The notes under the pieces were generated by a model, which saw only the letters and a program-made list of their open reading frames with translations, did not search any database and was not told where the DNA came from. Position numbers and translations under genes: made by a program. A DNA stretch of 14,199 nucleotides from an uncultured Bacilli bacterium (GTDB taxonomy: Bacteria > Bacillota_I > Bacilli_A > RF39 > UBA660). The stretch is from the NCBI GenBank assembly GCA_947588665.1, contig CANPYU010000015.1, positions 1 to 14,199 on the forward strand, given 5' to 3'. Positions 1-6,549 of the stretch are shown here, piece after piece (position 1 is the first letter of the stretch; each line of letters begins with the position of its first letter).

Positions 1-4
1 TACA

Positions 5-24
5 ATTTCTAATATATTAGAAAT
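5..24. repeat. Perfect 20-bp palindrome
   Basis: ATTTCTAATA (5-14) is followed directly by its exact reverse complement (15-24). It lies about 10-30 bases downstream of the start predicted for the leftward promoter, where a roadblock or repressor operator often sits. It has no loop and no T tract, so it looks more like a protein-binding site than a terminator. Binding by the neighbouring XRE protein is a guess. Confidence 0.5.
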
Positions 25-41
25 CCACTCTTTATACTAAA

Positions 42-70
42 ATTATATTATTGGTAATATCAAAAGTCAA
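42..70 (-). promoter_or_regulatory. Minus-strand sigma-A promoter firing off the left edge
   Basis: Read on the minus strand, a -35 hexamer TTGACT (70 to 65) and a -10 hexamer TATAAT (47 to 42) are separated by exactly 17 bp. This is near-consensus for the vegetative sigma factor. Transcription would start near position 35 and run out of the window to the left, so the XRE regulator at 146-592 has a divergent partner that cannot be seen. A dyad (45-60) lies across the spacer and -10. Confidence 0.6.
45..60. promoter_or_regulatory. Operator-like dyad inside the leftward promoter
   Basis: ATATTA (45-50) and TAATAT (55-60) are exact reverse complements separated by TTGG. The dyad overlaps the -10 and fills much of the spacer of the leftward promoter, a usual place for a repressor site. 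The arms are pure A/T, so chance is a real possibility in this AT-rich DNA. Confidence 0.35.
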
Positions 71-145
71 GAAAAATGTCATTATTTTTACGGAAATTAA
101 TATAACCATTGCAATGTATGAGAAAATTAAACTGGTGAATTTAAA

Positions 146-592
146 ATGATATATGGAAAAAAATTAAAAGAGATTAGAGAAAGAATTGGAATTACCCAAA
201 AAAGCCTAGCTACTCTCCTAAATGTTCAAGACAATGCTTTTGGACAATATGAAAGAGAATATGTAATAATGCCAACCAAACATTTAAATACCATTTGTAA
301 TTATTTTAACATTTCATTAGATTATTTATTTAATTTTACAAATAAACCCCAATATTTAAACTCTAGAAAAGAAATTAACAAAAAATTATCAGGAAAACGT
401 TTAAAAAAATTCCGTAAAAATCAAAAAATAACCCAAGAAAAATTAGCTAAGTTATTAAATGTTTCTCGCACAACTATTACAGAATATGAACGTGGTACTA
501 ATATTATTGCCACCCCTTTTCTATACACCATCTGTAAAAATAATCACATCTCTGCTGACTATCTCTTAGGCAAAATTGATAATTTAAATTAA
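146..592 (+). CDS. Tandem double XRE-family helix-turn-helix regulator
   Basis: A 148-residue protein made almost entirely of two Cro/CI (XRE, HTH_3) DNA-binding domains in tandem. Domain 1 spans about residues 5-62 (KLKEIRERIGITQ..LATLLNV..QYERE, ending SLDYLF). Domain 2 spans about 82-142 (RLKKFRKNQKITQ..LAKLLNV..EYERG, ending SADYLLG). The two align along their length, so the gene looks like an internal duplication. No oligomerisation, peptidase or ligand-binding domain follows. The ATG has a Shine-Dalgarno GGTGA at 134-138, seven bases upstream. It is divergent from an unseen gene driven by the promoter at 42-70, the classic layout of a local repressor. A covalently linked pair of domains could bind a dyad as a monomer. 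DNA binding is secure by family; target and signal are unknown. Confidence 0.85.
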   Translation: MIYGKKLKEIRERIGITQKSLATLLNVQDNAFGQYEREYVIMPTKHLNTICNYFNISLDYLFNFTNKPQYLNSRKEINKKLSGKRLKKFRKNQKITQEKLAKLLNVSRTTITEYERGTNIIATPFLYTICKNNHISADYLLGKIDNLN

Positions 593-629
593 AATTACAT
601 ACTTACCCCAAAAAATTTAAAAAAATTCT

Positions 630-658
630 TTACCAAATTGCAATTCTTATAATATACT
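630..658 (+). promoter_or_regulatory. Promoter of the candidate small RNA
   Basis: TTACCA (630-635, four of six matches to TTGACA), a 17-bp spacer, then TATACT (653-658, five of six). The start is predicted near 665-666, exactly where the paired 5' end of the structured RNA begins. An alternative -10, TATAAT at 648-653, has a poorer -35. Confidence 0.45.
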
Positions 659-665
659 GATTTTT

Positions 666-745
666 AAGCGAGACATAACTGCTTGCTAATAAATGGGTAT
701 TTTGCAAGCAAACACCCTCAAATCCTCAGTCTCGCTTATTTTTTT
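666..745 (+). ncRNA. Candidate structured small RNA with intrinsic terminator
   Basis: A perfect 9-bp arm pair AAGCGAGAC (666-674) / GTCTCGCTT (729-737) closes the element and is followed by a T-rich tract (738-750), so the outer stem resembles a terminator with a large internal insert. Inside, TGCTTGC (680-686) pairs with GCAAGCA (704-710). GGGT (695-698), in the loop of that hairpin, pairs with ACCC (714-717) just outside it, which is H-type pseudoknot topology. The predicted start falls at the first paired base, giving an RNA of about 80 nt. No open reading frame explains it. I do not recognise it as a known riboswitch or RNA family. It could instead be an elaborate terminator of the XRE gene. 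Function unknown. Confidence 0.5.
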
Positions 746-760
746 ATTTTATTTATTCAT

Positions 761-798
761 ATAAAAACCTCGTTTCCTTTATCTAAGAAACGGGGTTT
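761..798 (-). terminator. Intrinsic terminator of sirA-yneF
   Basis: On the minus strand AAACCCCGTTTC (798-787) pairs with GAAACGAGGTTT (776-765) as a 12-bp stem with one G-U pair and a 10-base loop, followed by a short T tract (767-761). It lies 25 bases beyond the yneF stop codon and is the natural end of that transcript. Confidence 0.8.
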
Positions 799-822
799 AG
801 TTCATTAAATTCATATTTTTTC

Positions 823-1032
823 TTACATATATCTATTCATTTGTTGCATTACTTGATTAACTTGTTTTTTACTAGGTTTCCTTCCCATACTACTCATCAT
901 TACTTCAATCATTTTTTCATTTATAGGTGGATTTTTCTTTAAATATTTTTGCATTACATATCTTGCCCCTAAAAAACCAACTACTAGCCCTATTACAAGT
1001 CCAATAATAAACCACAATATTTCTCCCCACAT
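823..1032 (-). CDS. yneF: UPF0154 family small membrane protein YneF
   Basis: A 69-residue protein with one N-terminal transmembrane helix (about residues 4-26, glycine-rich) and a conserved cytoplasmic tail carrying the UPF0154 signature: KKNPPINEKMI (32-42), then a methionine-rich stretch and MGRKPSKKQVNQVM (49-62). Length and motif match Bacillus YneF, whose biochemical role is not known. The ATG is preceded by AAAGGA about 10 bases upstream, at the long end of normal spacing. It follows the SirA-like gene by 47 bp, the same order as yneE(sirA)-yneF in Bacillus subtilis, which supports both assignments. It probably shares the sirA promoter and ends at the hairpin at 761-798. Confidence 0.93.
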   Translation of the reverse strand: MWGEILWFIIGLVIGLVVGFLGARYVMQKYLKKNPPINEKMIEVMMSSMGRKPSKKQVNQVMQQMNRYM

Positions 1033-1079
1033 GAGGCACCAGTCCTTTCACTCAATATATTACTATAAGTTTTCTTTTT

Positions 1080-1499
1080 TTACAAGCACACAAGTTCATT
1101 TAACCAAAAATAATCTTTATTTTTAAAATCGCATACAAATAAATTTTTATATTCTTTTAACTCTGTTAAAAAACTCGGCTTTAAAACATTACTTTCAAGT
1201 AATAAGAAAGCTTTATTAACCACCAACATTGAATCTTCTGGAATATATTTATTCTGTATTCTATGTACATTATGGAATTTTGAATAAAAGTCATTATTTT
1301 TAGATTCTCTAAAAATCTTATTATTAATTTTACTTTTATCAAAAGGACTAACAATCTGTAAAAAAAGATCATAAGCTAAATTAACATCTTTTTGATCAAA
1401 ATTATGAATATCCTCCATTGCTTTAAATAAATGATAAGGATTATTCTTCATCAAATTATAAAAACTTCTATTAATATTAAAAATATAAAATGTCCGCAT
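1080..1499 (-). CDS. sirA: SirA-like sporulation inhibitor of replication
   Basis: A 139-residue soluble protein. In Bacillus subtilis SirA (YneE, about 148 residues) binds domain I of DnaA and blocks new rounds of replication as cells enter sporulation. Recalled similarities are the N-terminal aromatic strand (RTFYIFNI, 2-9, against HYYTYLI), a turn at IVSPF (49-53, against ITQPI) and the C-terminal FVCDFKNKDYFWLNEL (121-136, against FLAMDFNSKRYGWLNPV). Overall similarity is modest. The assignment is strengthened by yneF immediately downstream, as in Bacillus, and by a Spo0A-box-like site upstream. The ATG has AGGTGA (1511-1506) six bases away. Without the context I would call this only a conserved hypothetical. 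Whether it still acts on DnaA is inference. Confidence 0.75.
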   Translation of the reverse strand: MRTFYIFNINRSFYNLMKNNPYHLFKAMEDIHNFDQKDVNLAYDLFLQIVSPFDKSKINNKIFRESKNNDFYSKFHNVHRIQNKYIPEDSMLVVNKAFLLLESNVLKPSFLTELKEYKNLFVCDFKNKDYFWLNELVCL

Positions 1500-1519
1500 A
1501 ATTAATCACCTATTAGCAT

Positions 1520-1551
1520 ATTATCACAACAAAAGCGCAAAATTTGTCGAA
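1520..1551 (-). promoter_or_regulatory. sirA promoter with Spo0A box over the -35
   Basis: On the minus strand a -10 GATAAT (1525-1520) with a TG two bases upstream is followed by a very short leader into the sirA Shine-Dalgarno. The -35 position 17 bp upstream (GACAAA, 1548-1543) is poor but lies inside TTCGACAAA (1551-1543), whose complement TTTGTCGAA matches the 0A-box consensus TTTGTCRAA at every base. A 0A box over a weak -35 is the usual arrangement at promoters activated by phosphorylated Spo0A. Confidence 0.6.
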
Positions 1552-1573
1552 CTGTGTAATTTTTCTCATTTTT

Positions 1574-4177
1574 TTAAACACCTGTCTTTAAATGATGTCG
1601 CCTTAAATAAATTTTTCTAATAAAATCTACTGGAAAAACACTCATGGAGAGCATTAAAACAATAAAGAATTCTTGAGCTTTAAGACCATATGTCCGAAAT
1701 AAATCTCCCCCATTATAAATTAAATAAACCTGAACTATTAAAATAAACGCGATAATAAATATAAATACTTTATTTTTACTTAAATTAGCAAATATATTAA
1801 GTCTTTCACTTCTAGCATTAAAGGAATTAAAAACCCCAATAAATATAAATAAAGCAAAATAAGCTGTCATTAAATATTTATAATTTTCTCCCATTCTAAT
1901 ATAATCTCTTACAATTGGTAATTTCAAAAAAAGTACACATAACATTGCCGAATATAAACCAGTCCATAAAACTTCGCCAATCATATACGAGTTAACAATT
2001 GCCTCATCTTTCTTTTTTGGTGGTTCATGCATATAACTAGAAAGTGCTGGTTCAAAAGAAAAAGCAAGTCCCGCGAAAGTATCCATAATCATATTAAGCC
2101 ATAACATTTGAATAATTGTAATTGGGGTATTAATACCTATAAATGGTCCAATAATAGAAAGAATAAGAGCACACATATTAACAGTTAATTGATATATAAT
2201 AAACTTTCTAATACTTTTAAAAATAGTTCTACCATATAATATTGCTTTACTAATCGATAAAATATTATTATCAAGTATTACAATATCACTAGCTTCTTTA
2301 GCAACTTCTGTTCCACTTCCCATTGCAAACCCCACATCGGCCTTTTTTAATGCTGGTGCATCATTTACTCCATCTCCTGTCATTCCAACAACTAAATCCA
2401 TTTCTTCTAATATTCTAACAAGTCTTGATTTATCTTGAGGAAGTGCTCTTGCAACAATACATAACTTTCCTGCTTTTCTTTTTAATTCTTCATCTGTAAG
2501 CTTATCCATCTCTTCATGAGTTAAAACAATATCTCCTTTATTATATATCCCTGCTTCACTTGCAATGGCAATCGCCGTTTCTTTAGCATCCCCTGTTATC
2601 ATAATAATATTTATGCCGGCACTATGAATTAGATTTACTCCCTCACGAGCTTCACTTCTAAGTTCATCTTTAATTGCAACCAGCCCTACAAACACTAAAT
2701 TATCTAAACTACTATTATATTTGTTATAACATAAAACTAAAACTCTAATTCCCTTTTTAGTTAAACTATCAATCATATTATTAATTAATTTCTTATTAAC
2801 TAAAACTTTTTCTTCTCCCATTTTATTTACATAAAAATTAACTTTAGGTAGTAATATTTCTGCTGCCCCTTTAATATAAGTAACATTATTACTTAAAGTA
2901 GTACTACTATATTTATTTTCACTATCAAAAACTTTTTTAGCAATAATCTTATCTTTTATATTCTTATCATAATTTACAAATCTCAAACAAGCTTTATCAG
3001 TTGAATTACCCCCAATAATCTCATTTTTATCACTAATAGTACTTTCATTATTATAATAAAGACTATTATATAAAATCCGATAATATTTATCATATAATTT
3101 AATATCTTTTAATGATTTAAATCTTATATTATCTCCTGTAATTATTTCACTTACCTCTAATTTACCTTTAGTAAGTGTTCCTGTTTTATCAGTAAGTACT
3201 ACATTTAAACTACCAGCTGTTTCAATTCCCACTAACTTCCTTACTAATACATTTTCTTTAAGCATCCTCTTCATATTACTAGATAAAACTAAAGTTATCA
3301 TCATTGGAAGCCCCTCAGGTACTGCCACCACAATTATTGTAACACTTAAAGTAAGCGCATATATTAAATGATCAGCCATTAATCTAAAATTAGTTATAGT
3401 ATCTATTATAAGCTTACCATCAAAATGATTTTCTAAAACAATGACGGAAAACAAATAAGAAATAGTAACTAATATAGCCCCTAAATAACCAAGTTTACTA
3501 ATAAATTTAGCTAACCCCTGAAGTCTTAACTTTAATGGTGAAGTAGGAGATGCTTCTGCTACTTCTCTTGCCAAAGCTCCATATACTGTTTTATCTCCTA
3601 CACTTACAACTTTCATATAAGCATTACCATTATATATAACTGAACCTCGATATAATTTATTATTATCTAAAATATTATCCCAACTAATTGGTGGATATTT
3701 TCTTGCCTCTTTAGTTTCTCCATTTAAACTTGACTCATCAACCGTTAAATTGCCTTTAATTAAATAACCATCTGCCGGAACTTTATCCCCACTATTAAGA
3801 ATAACTATATCATCAACAACTACATCTTCAATTGGTATTTCTAAAATTTTATTATCTCTTAGTACTTTAACTAATATTTTTGAAGATTCTTCCTGTAATC
3901 TTCTAAATGCTGCTTCGCTCCCATATTCTGAAATAGTTGATATAAAAGAAGCCAAAAAAATAGCAATTAATATTCCTAAAGTTTCAAAATAATCAGAATC
4001 TCGAAACAAAAAAACAACTTTAACTGCTAATGCTACTAAAAGTATTTTAATAATAGGATCTCCTAAAGATTCCAATAAAAGCTTTAAAAAACTATTTTGT
4101 TTAACATTACTAATATTATTAGTCCCATATTTTTTACGATTTCTTTCTACTTCTTCTGGTTTTAACCCTTGTTCCAT
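1574..4177 (-). CDS. PMCA-type (P2B) calcium-transporting P-type ATPase
   Basis: An 867-residue membrane pump predicted to export Ca2+ using ATP. Visible elements in order: N-terminal cation-ATPase region with helices M1/M2 (about 40-83); actuator domain with NGET at 152-155; helices M3/M4 with the ion-binding PEGLP (287-291); phosphorylated Asp330 in DKTGT; nucleotide-binding KGAAE (436-440); the hinge TGDGVNDAP (600-608); then M5-M10. M6 reads NMIMDT (695-700), the plasma-membrane-pump form rather than the SERCA NLVTDG, and M5 has N667 with no acidic site-I residue. This points to one Ca2+ per cycle. The actuator motif is NGET rather than TGES, keeping the key Glu154. There is no calmodulin-type tail. 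The ATG has an excellent AGGAGGG (4191-4185) upstream. It stands alone and is divergent from the radical SAM gene. Mn2+ or another ion cannot be excluded. Confidence 0.92.
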   Translation of the reverse strand: MEQGLKPEEVERNRKKYGTNNISNVKQNSFLKLLLESLGDPIIKILLVALAVKVVFLFRDSDYFETLGILIAIFLASFISTISEYGSEAAFRRLQEESSKILVKVLRDNKILEIPIEDVVVDDIVILNSGDKVPADGYLIKGNLTVDESSLNGETKEARKYPPISWDNILDNNKLYRGSVIYNGNAYMKVVSVGDKTVYGALAREVAEASPTSPLKLRLQGLAKFISKLGYLGAILVTISYLFSVIVLENHFDGKLIIDTITNFRLMADHLIYALTLSVTIIVVAVPEGLPMMITLVLSSNMKRMLKENVLVRKLVGIETAGSLNVVLTDKTGTLTKGKLEVSEIITGDNIRFKSLKDIKLYDKYYRILYNSLYYNNESTISDKNEIIGGNSTDKACLRFVNYDKNIKDKIIAKKVFDSENKYSSTTLSNNVTYIKGAAEILLPKVNFYVNKMGEEKVLVNKKLINNMIDSLTKKGIRVLVLCYNKYNSSLDNLVFVGLVAIKDELRSEAREGVNLIHSAGINIIMITGDAKETAIAIASEAGIYNKGDIVLTHEEMDKLTDEELKRKAGKLCIVARALPQDKSRLVRILEEMDLVVGMTGDGVNDAPALKKADVGFAMGSGTEVAKEASDIVILDNNILSISKAILYGRTIFKSIRKFIIYQLTVNMCALILSIIGPFIGINTPITIIQMLWLNMIMDTFAGLAFSFEPALSSYMHEPPKKKDEAIVNSYMIGEVLWTGLYSAMLCVLFLKLPIVRDYIRMGENYKYLMTAYFALFIFIGVFNSFNARSERLNIFANLSKNKVFIFIIAFILIVQVYLIYNGGDLFRTYGLKAQEFFIVLMLSMSVFPVDFIRKIYLRRHHLKTGV

Positions 4178-4233
4178 AAGTGTGCCCTCCTAAAAATATA
4201 TATGTTAAAAAATAATAATTAATACTTATATTT

Positions 4234-4262
4234 TTGACTTTTAAGAATCTCTATGCTAAAAT
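4234..4262 (+). promoter_or_regulatory. Extended -10 promoter of the radical SAM gene
   Basis: TTGACT (4234-4239), 17-bp spacer, TAAAAT (4257-4262) with a TGC extension just before the -10. The predicted start near 4269 leaves a leader of about 16 bases that holds only the ribosome binding site AAAGGTGA (4273-4280). Confidence 0.75.
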
Positions 4263-4284
4263 CTAGATATTAAAAGGTGATATT

Positions 4285-5202
4285 ATGTTTAAATATACTT
4301 TAGATAATAAAAGATATCATACTCTAAACTATTTTTTTAAATCTAAATTTAATTGTAAAGTTTTTAAAGTTAGTTTAAATGGTAACTTTTCTTGTCCCAA
4401 TTTTAAAAATGGACATGGATGCATTTTCTGTAAACATGGAAGTGGTAATAACTTAGAACATTTAAGTCTAAAAGATCAATTTAACCTTGTTAAAATTCCT
4501 TTAGATCAAAAATGGCCTAATGCTAAATATATTGCTTATTTCCAAGCTAACACGAATACTTATGCTCCTTTAAATATATTAAAAGCAAAATATGAAGAAG
4601 TCTTAACTTACCCTAATGTTATTGGCCTAGATATTGCCACTCGCAGTGATTGTCTAAATGATGAAGTATTAGATTATTTAGAAGAACTTAATACCAGAAC
4701 TTTTTTAATGGTAGAACTAGGATTAGAATCCAGTCATGATCAAACATTAAAACTCATAAATCGTGGTCATGATTTAGATAATTTTATTAAAGCCGTAAAA
4801 AAGCTTAAAAAAAGAAATATTTTTACTATTGCCCATATTATTAATGGCTTACCTTATGAAACAAAAGAAATGATGTTAGATACTGTTAAATTATTAAATA
4901 CTCTTCAAATTGATGGTTTAAAAATTCATATGTTATATATTGAAAAAGAAACTCCCCTCGCATTAATGTATCAAAAAAAGCCCTTTAAAATATTATCTAA
5001 AGAAGAATATATTGATATAGTTTGTGAACAACTCGAATATTTAAATGAAAATATTGTTATTATGCGTATTACTGGAGATCCTAAAAAAGAAGATCTAATT
5101 ACCCCAGATTGGTTATTAAAAAAATTTTGTGTTTTAAATGATATTGATAAAGAAATGCAAAAAAGAAATATTTACCAAGGAGATAAAGTCACTCCCAAGT
5201 AA
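4285..5202 (+). CDS. ytqA: TIGR01212-family radical SAM protein (YtqA/YhcC-like)
   Basis: A 305-residue radical SAM enzyme. The cluster cysteines are C37, C46 and C49 (CPNF..HGCIFC). The 8-residue gap between the first two is shorter than the CPNRDG..GGC form I recall for relatives. GLDIATRSDC (114-123) and VELGLES (143-149) are typical of the family barrel. The Bacillus member YtqA has been linked to mnm5s2U wobble-uridine modification of tRNA (name MnmL, working with the methyltransferase YtqB/MnmM); this is from memory and applies to the family, not to this copy. No ytqB-like gene adjoins it. It has its own promoter, ATG with AAAGGTGA upstream, and its last 14 bp overlap the end of the convergent sigH gene, with no terminator visible between them. 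Confidence 0.88.
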   Translation: MFKYTLDNKRYHTLNYFFKSKFNCKVFKVSLNGNFSCPNFKNGHGCIFCKHGSGNNLEHLSLKDQFNLVKIPLDQKWPNAKYIAYFQANTNTYAPLNILKAKYEEVLTYPNVIGLDIATRSDCLNDEVLDYLEELNTRTFLMVELGLESSHDQTLKLINRGHDLDNFIKAVKKLKKRNIFTIAHIINGLPYETKEMMLDTVKLLNTLQIDGLKIHMLYIEKETPLALMYQKKPFKILSKEEYIDIVCEQLEYLNENIVIMRITGDPKKEDLITPDWLLKKFCVLNDIDKEMQKRNIYQGDKVTPK

Positions 5203-5791
5203 TATTTCTTATTTTTTGTTTAATTCTTTGAATAGTATTATCTATTTGTTTTAAACTTTTATTAGTTAAACTAGCTATTTTTTTTATGTTATATCCATTT
5301 TTCAAATAGTTAAATATTTCATATTCATTAATAGATAATATCTCTTTTATTTTACTTAATAACTCTTCATAACTTTCTTTACTAGTTAATTTACTTAAAG
5401 GCTCAAAATCATAAACATCTTCCATTAAATCCTGAAGAGTCGTTCCCTCTTCATCATAATTATAATCTAGTGAATAAGAATTACTAAAAAATTTAGCTTT
5501 CTCTCCCCCATAACTTTTAATTATTTTTTGTAATCTTCTTCTAATACAAAGTGTAATAAATGTCTCTAGCTTAACATTTTTATCTTCTCTAAAATTTATT
5601 AAAGCATCACTAAAAGCAAAATAAGCCTCTTGTTCAAACTCTTTTAAATCAATTCCTAATTTTAATGCTACACTTCGATACTCATGCAATAAAACATCTA
5701 CAATATATTTATATTTATTATAAATAATATCTTTAGCTTCCTCACTATGTTCTAAATACAAAGAATATATCTCTTCATCTGAATAATCCAT
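5189..5791 (-). CDS. sigH: SigH-type sigma-70 family factor
   Basis: A 200-residue alternative sigma factor that would direct RNA polymerase to a special promoter set. Region 2 covers about residues 15-95 (FEQEAYFAFSDALINF, then the LETFITLCIRRRLQ helix). Region 4 covers about 145-195, with the helix-turn-helix NIKKIASLTNKSLKQIDNT (168-186). Resemblances to Bacillus sigma-H (218 residues) include FREDK (67-71), ITLCIRR (79-85) and SLKQIDNTIQRIKQKI (179-194, against VKSIDNALQRVKRKL). It starts 2 bp after the rlmB stop, with its AGAGG ribosome site inside rlmB, so the two are co-transcribed. Bacillus has rlmB-yacP-sigH; yacP is missing here. The stop is TGA. An ECF-like or other group-3 sigma factor is the alternative, but the context favours sigma-H. 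Confidence 0.85.
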   Translation of the reverse strand: MDYSDEEIYSLYLEHSEEAKDIIYNKYKYIVDVLLHEYRSVALKLGIDLKEFEQEAYFAFSDALINFREDKNVKLETFITLCIRRRLQKIIKSYGGEKAKFFSNSYSLDYNYDEEGTTLQDLMEDVYDFEPLSKLTSKESYEELLSKIKEILSINEYEIFNYLKNGYNIKKIASLTNKSLKQIDNTIQRIKQKIRNITWE

Positions 5792-5793
5792 AT

Positions 5794-6471
5794 TTACCTC
5801 TTTAACATTCCATAAATAAGTATAGCCGCGGAAACACTTGCATTTAAACTATTTATTTTCCCATACATTGGAATACTTACTATAACATCACTTTTATCTC
5901 TTATAATTTTACTTACTCCTTCTCCTTCTGCGCCAATTACTAAAACTCTTTTTAAAGCATAATCAACACTTTGATAAGGCTCTCCATCCATATCAGCTAC
6001 ATAAACAAAAAAATTATTATTCTGTAAAGTTTTTAAAGCATTGCTTAGATTACTAACTAATATTATTTTTACATTATTTAGTGCTCCAGCACTTATTTTC
6101 ATCACTGTTTCATTTACTCTTACACTTCGGTCTTTTGGAATAATTATTGATTTAATTCCCGCACATTCCGCCGTTCTAATAATAGCACCCAAATTATGTG
6201 GATCTTCCAAATGATCTAAACAGACCACAAAATCTTCCTCTAAACAATCATCTAATTTAAAATAATCATAATCATTAATATCAATTACAATACCCTGATG
6301 ATTAGCCTTAACCATCTTATTAAGTCTAACCTCCGGCACTAATTCATACTTAATTTTATTATCTCTTAAATACATAAAAATATTATTATCTTTAAAATTA
6401 TCTCTTAAATATACTTTATGAATATTTTTAACTGGTGTTTCTTTTAAAACATTTTTACCACATACTAACAC
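5794..6471 (-). CDS. rlmB: 23S rRNA 2'-O-methyltransferase RlmB (SpoU family)
   Basis: A 225-residue SPOUT-class enzyme that methylates the 2'-OH of a guanosine in the peptidyl-transferase region of 23S rRNA (G2251 in E. coli) using SAM. A short L30e-like RNA-binding part (about 1-75) precedes the knotted catalytic domain with motif 1 LEDPHNLGAIIRTAECAG (88-105, Asn93), motif 2 IGAEGEGVS (179-187) and motif 3 IPMYGKINSLNASVSAA (200-216). TrmH or another SpoU enzyme cannot be fully excluded, but size and sigH next door fit RlmB. I chose the GTG at 6471: it stands five bases from AGGTGA (6482-6477), while the GTG at 6480 lies inside that sequence and only about two bases from the predicted transcription start. 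Confidence 0.9.
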   Translation of the reverse strand: MLVCGKNVLKETPVKNIHKVYLRDNFKDNNIFMYLRDNKIKYELVPEVRLNKMVKANHQGIVIDINDYDYFKLDDCLEEDFVVCLDHLEDPHNLGAIIRTAECAGIKSIIIPKDRSVRVNETVMKISAGALNNVKIILVSNLSNALKTLQNNNFFVYVADMDGEPYQSVDYALKRVLVIGAEGEGVSKIIRDKSDVIVSIPMYGKINSLNASVSAAILIYGMLKR

Positions 6472-6488
6472 GTTTATCACCTAAAAAA

Positions 6489-6517
6489 AGTATATCAAAA
6501 AAGAAAAGTTTTGTAAA
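6489..6517 (-). promoter_or_regulatory. Promoter of rlmB-sigH
   Basis: On the minus strand TTTACA (6517-6512), a 17-bp spacer, TATACT (6494-6489), both five of six matches. The predicted start near 6482 coincides with the Shine-Dalgarno, giving a nearly absent leader. The promoter sits in the gap after the 187-residue gene, so rlmB-sigH can be transcribed apart from murD. Confidence 0.7.
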
Positions 6518-6549
6518 GCAAGGATTAACCCAACTTCTAACTTTTCTTT
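6500..6549 (-). repeat. 11-bp inverted repeat spanning stop codon and rlmB promoter
   Basis: AACTTTTCTTT (6539-6549) and AAAGAAAAGTT (6500-6510) are exact reverse complements 28 bases apart. In the minus-strand RNA the stem is AAAGAAAAGTT / AACTTTTCTTT, followed by three more Ts. The first arm contains the last codons of the 187-residue gene, the loop holds the rlmB -35 and the second arm lies in the promoter spacer. It could be a weak terminator, though only two of its pairs are G-C. Confidence 0.45.

Noticed and set aside
666..745. PreQ1, fluoride or type III antitoxin RNA as identity of the small RNA
   Set aside because: The pseudoknot topology is superficially similar, but consensus bases, repeats and a partner toxin are all missing.
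1181..1372. 63-codon open frame on the minus strand inside sirA
   Set aside because: It lies wholly within the SirA-like gene in another frame, has no ribosome site and reads as low-complexity hydrophobic sequence.
5189..5191. TGA as tryptophan (Mycoplasma-type code)
   Set aside because: All genes are full length with TGG as tryptophan, and TGA gives a sensible end to sigH.
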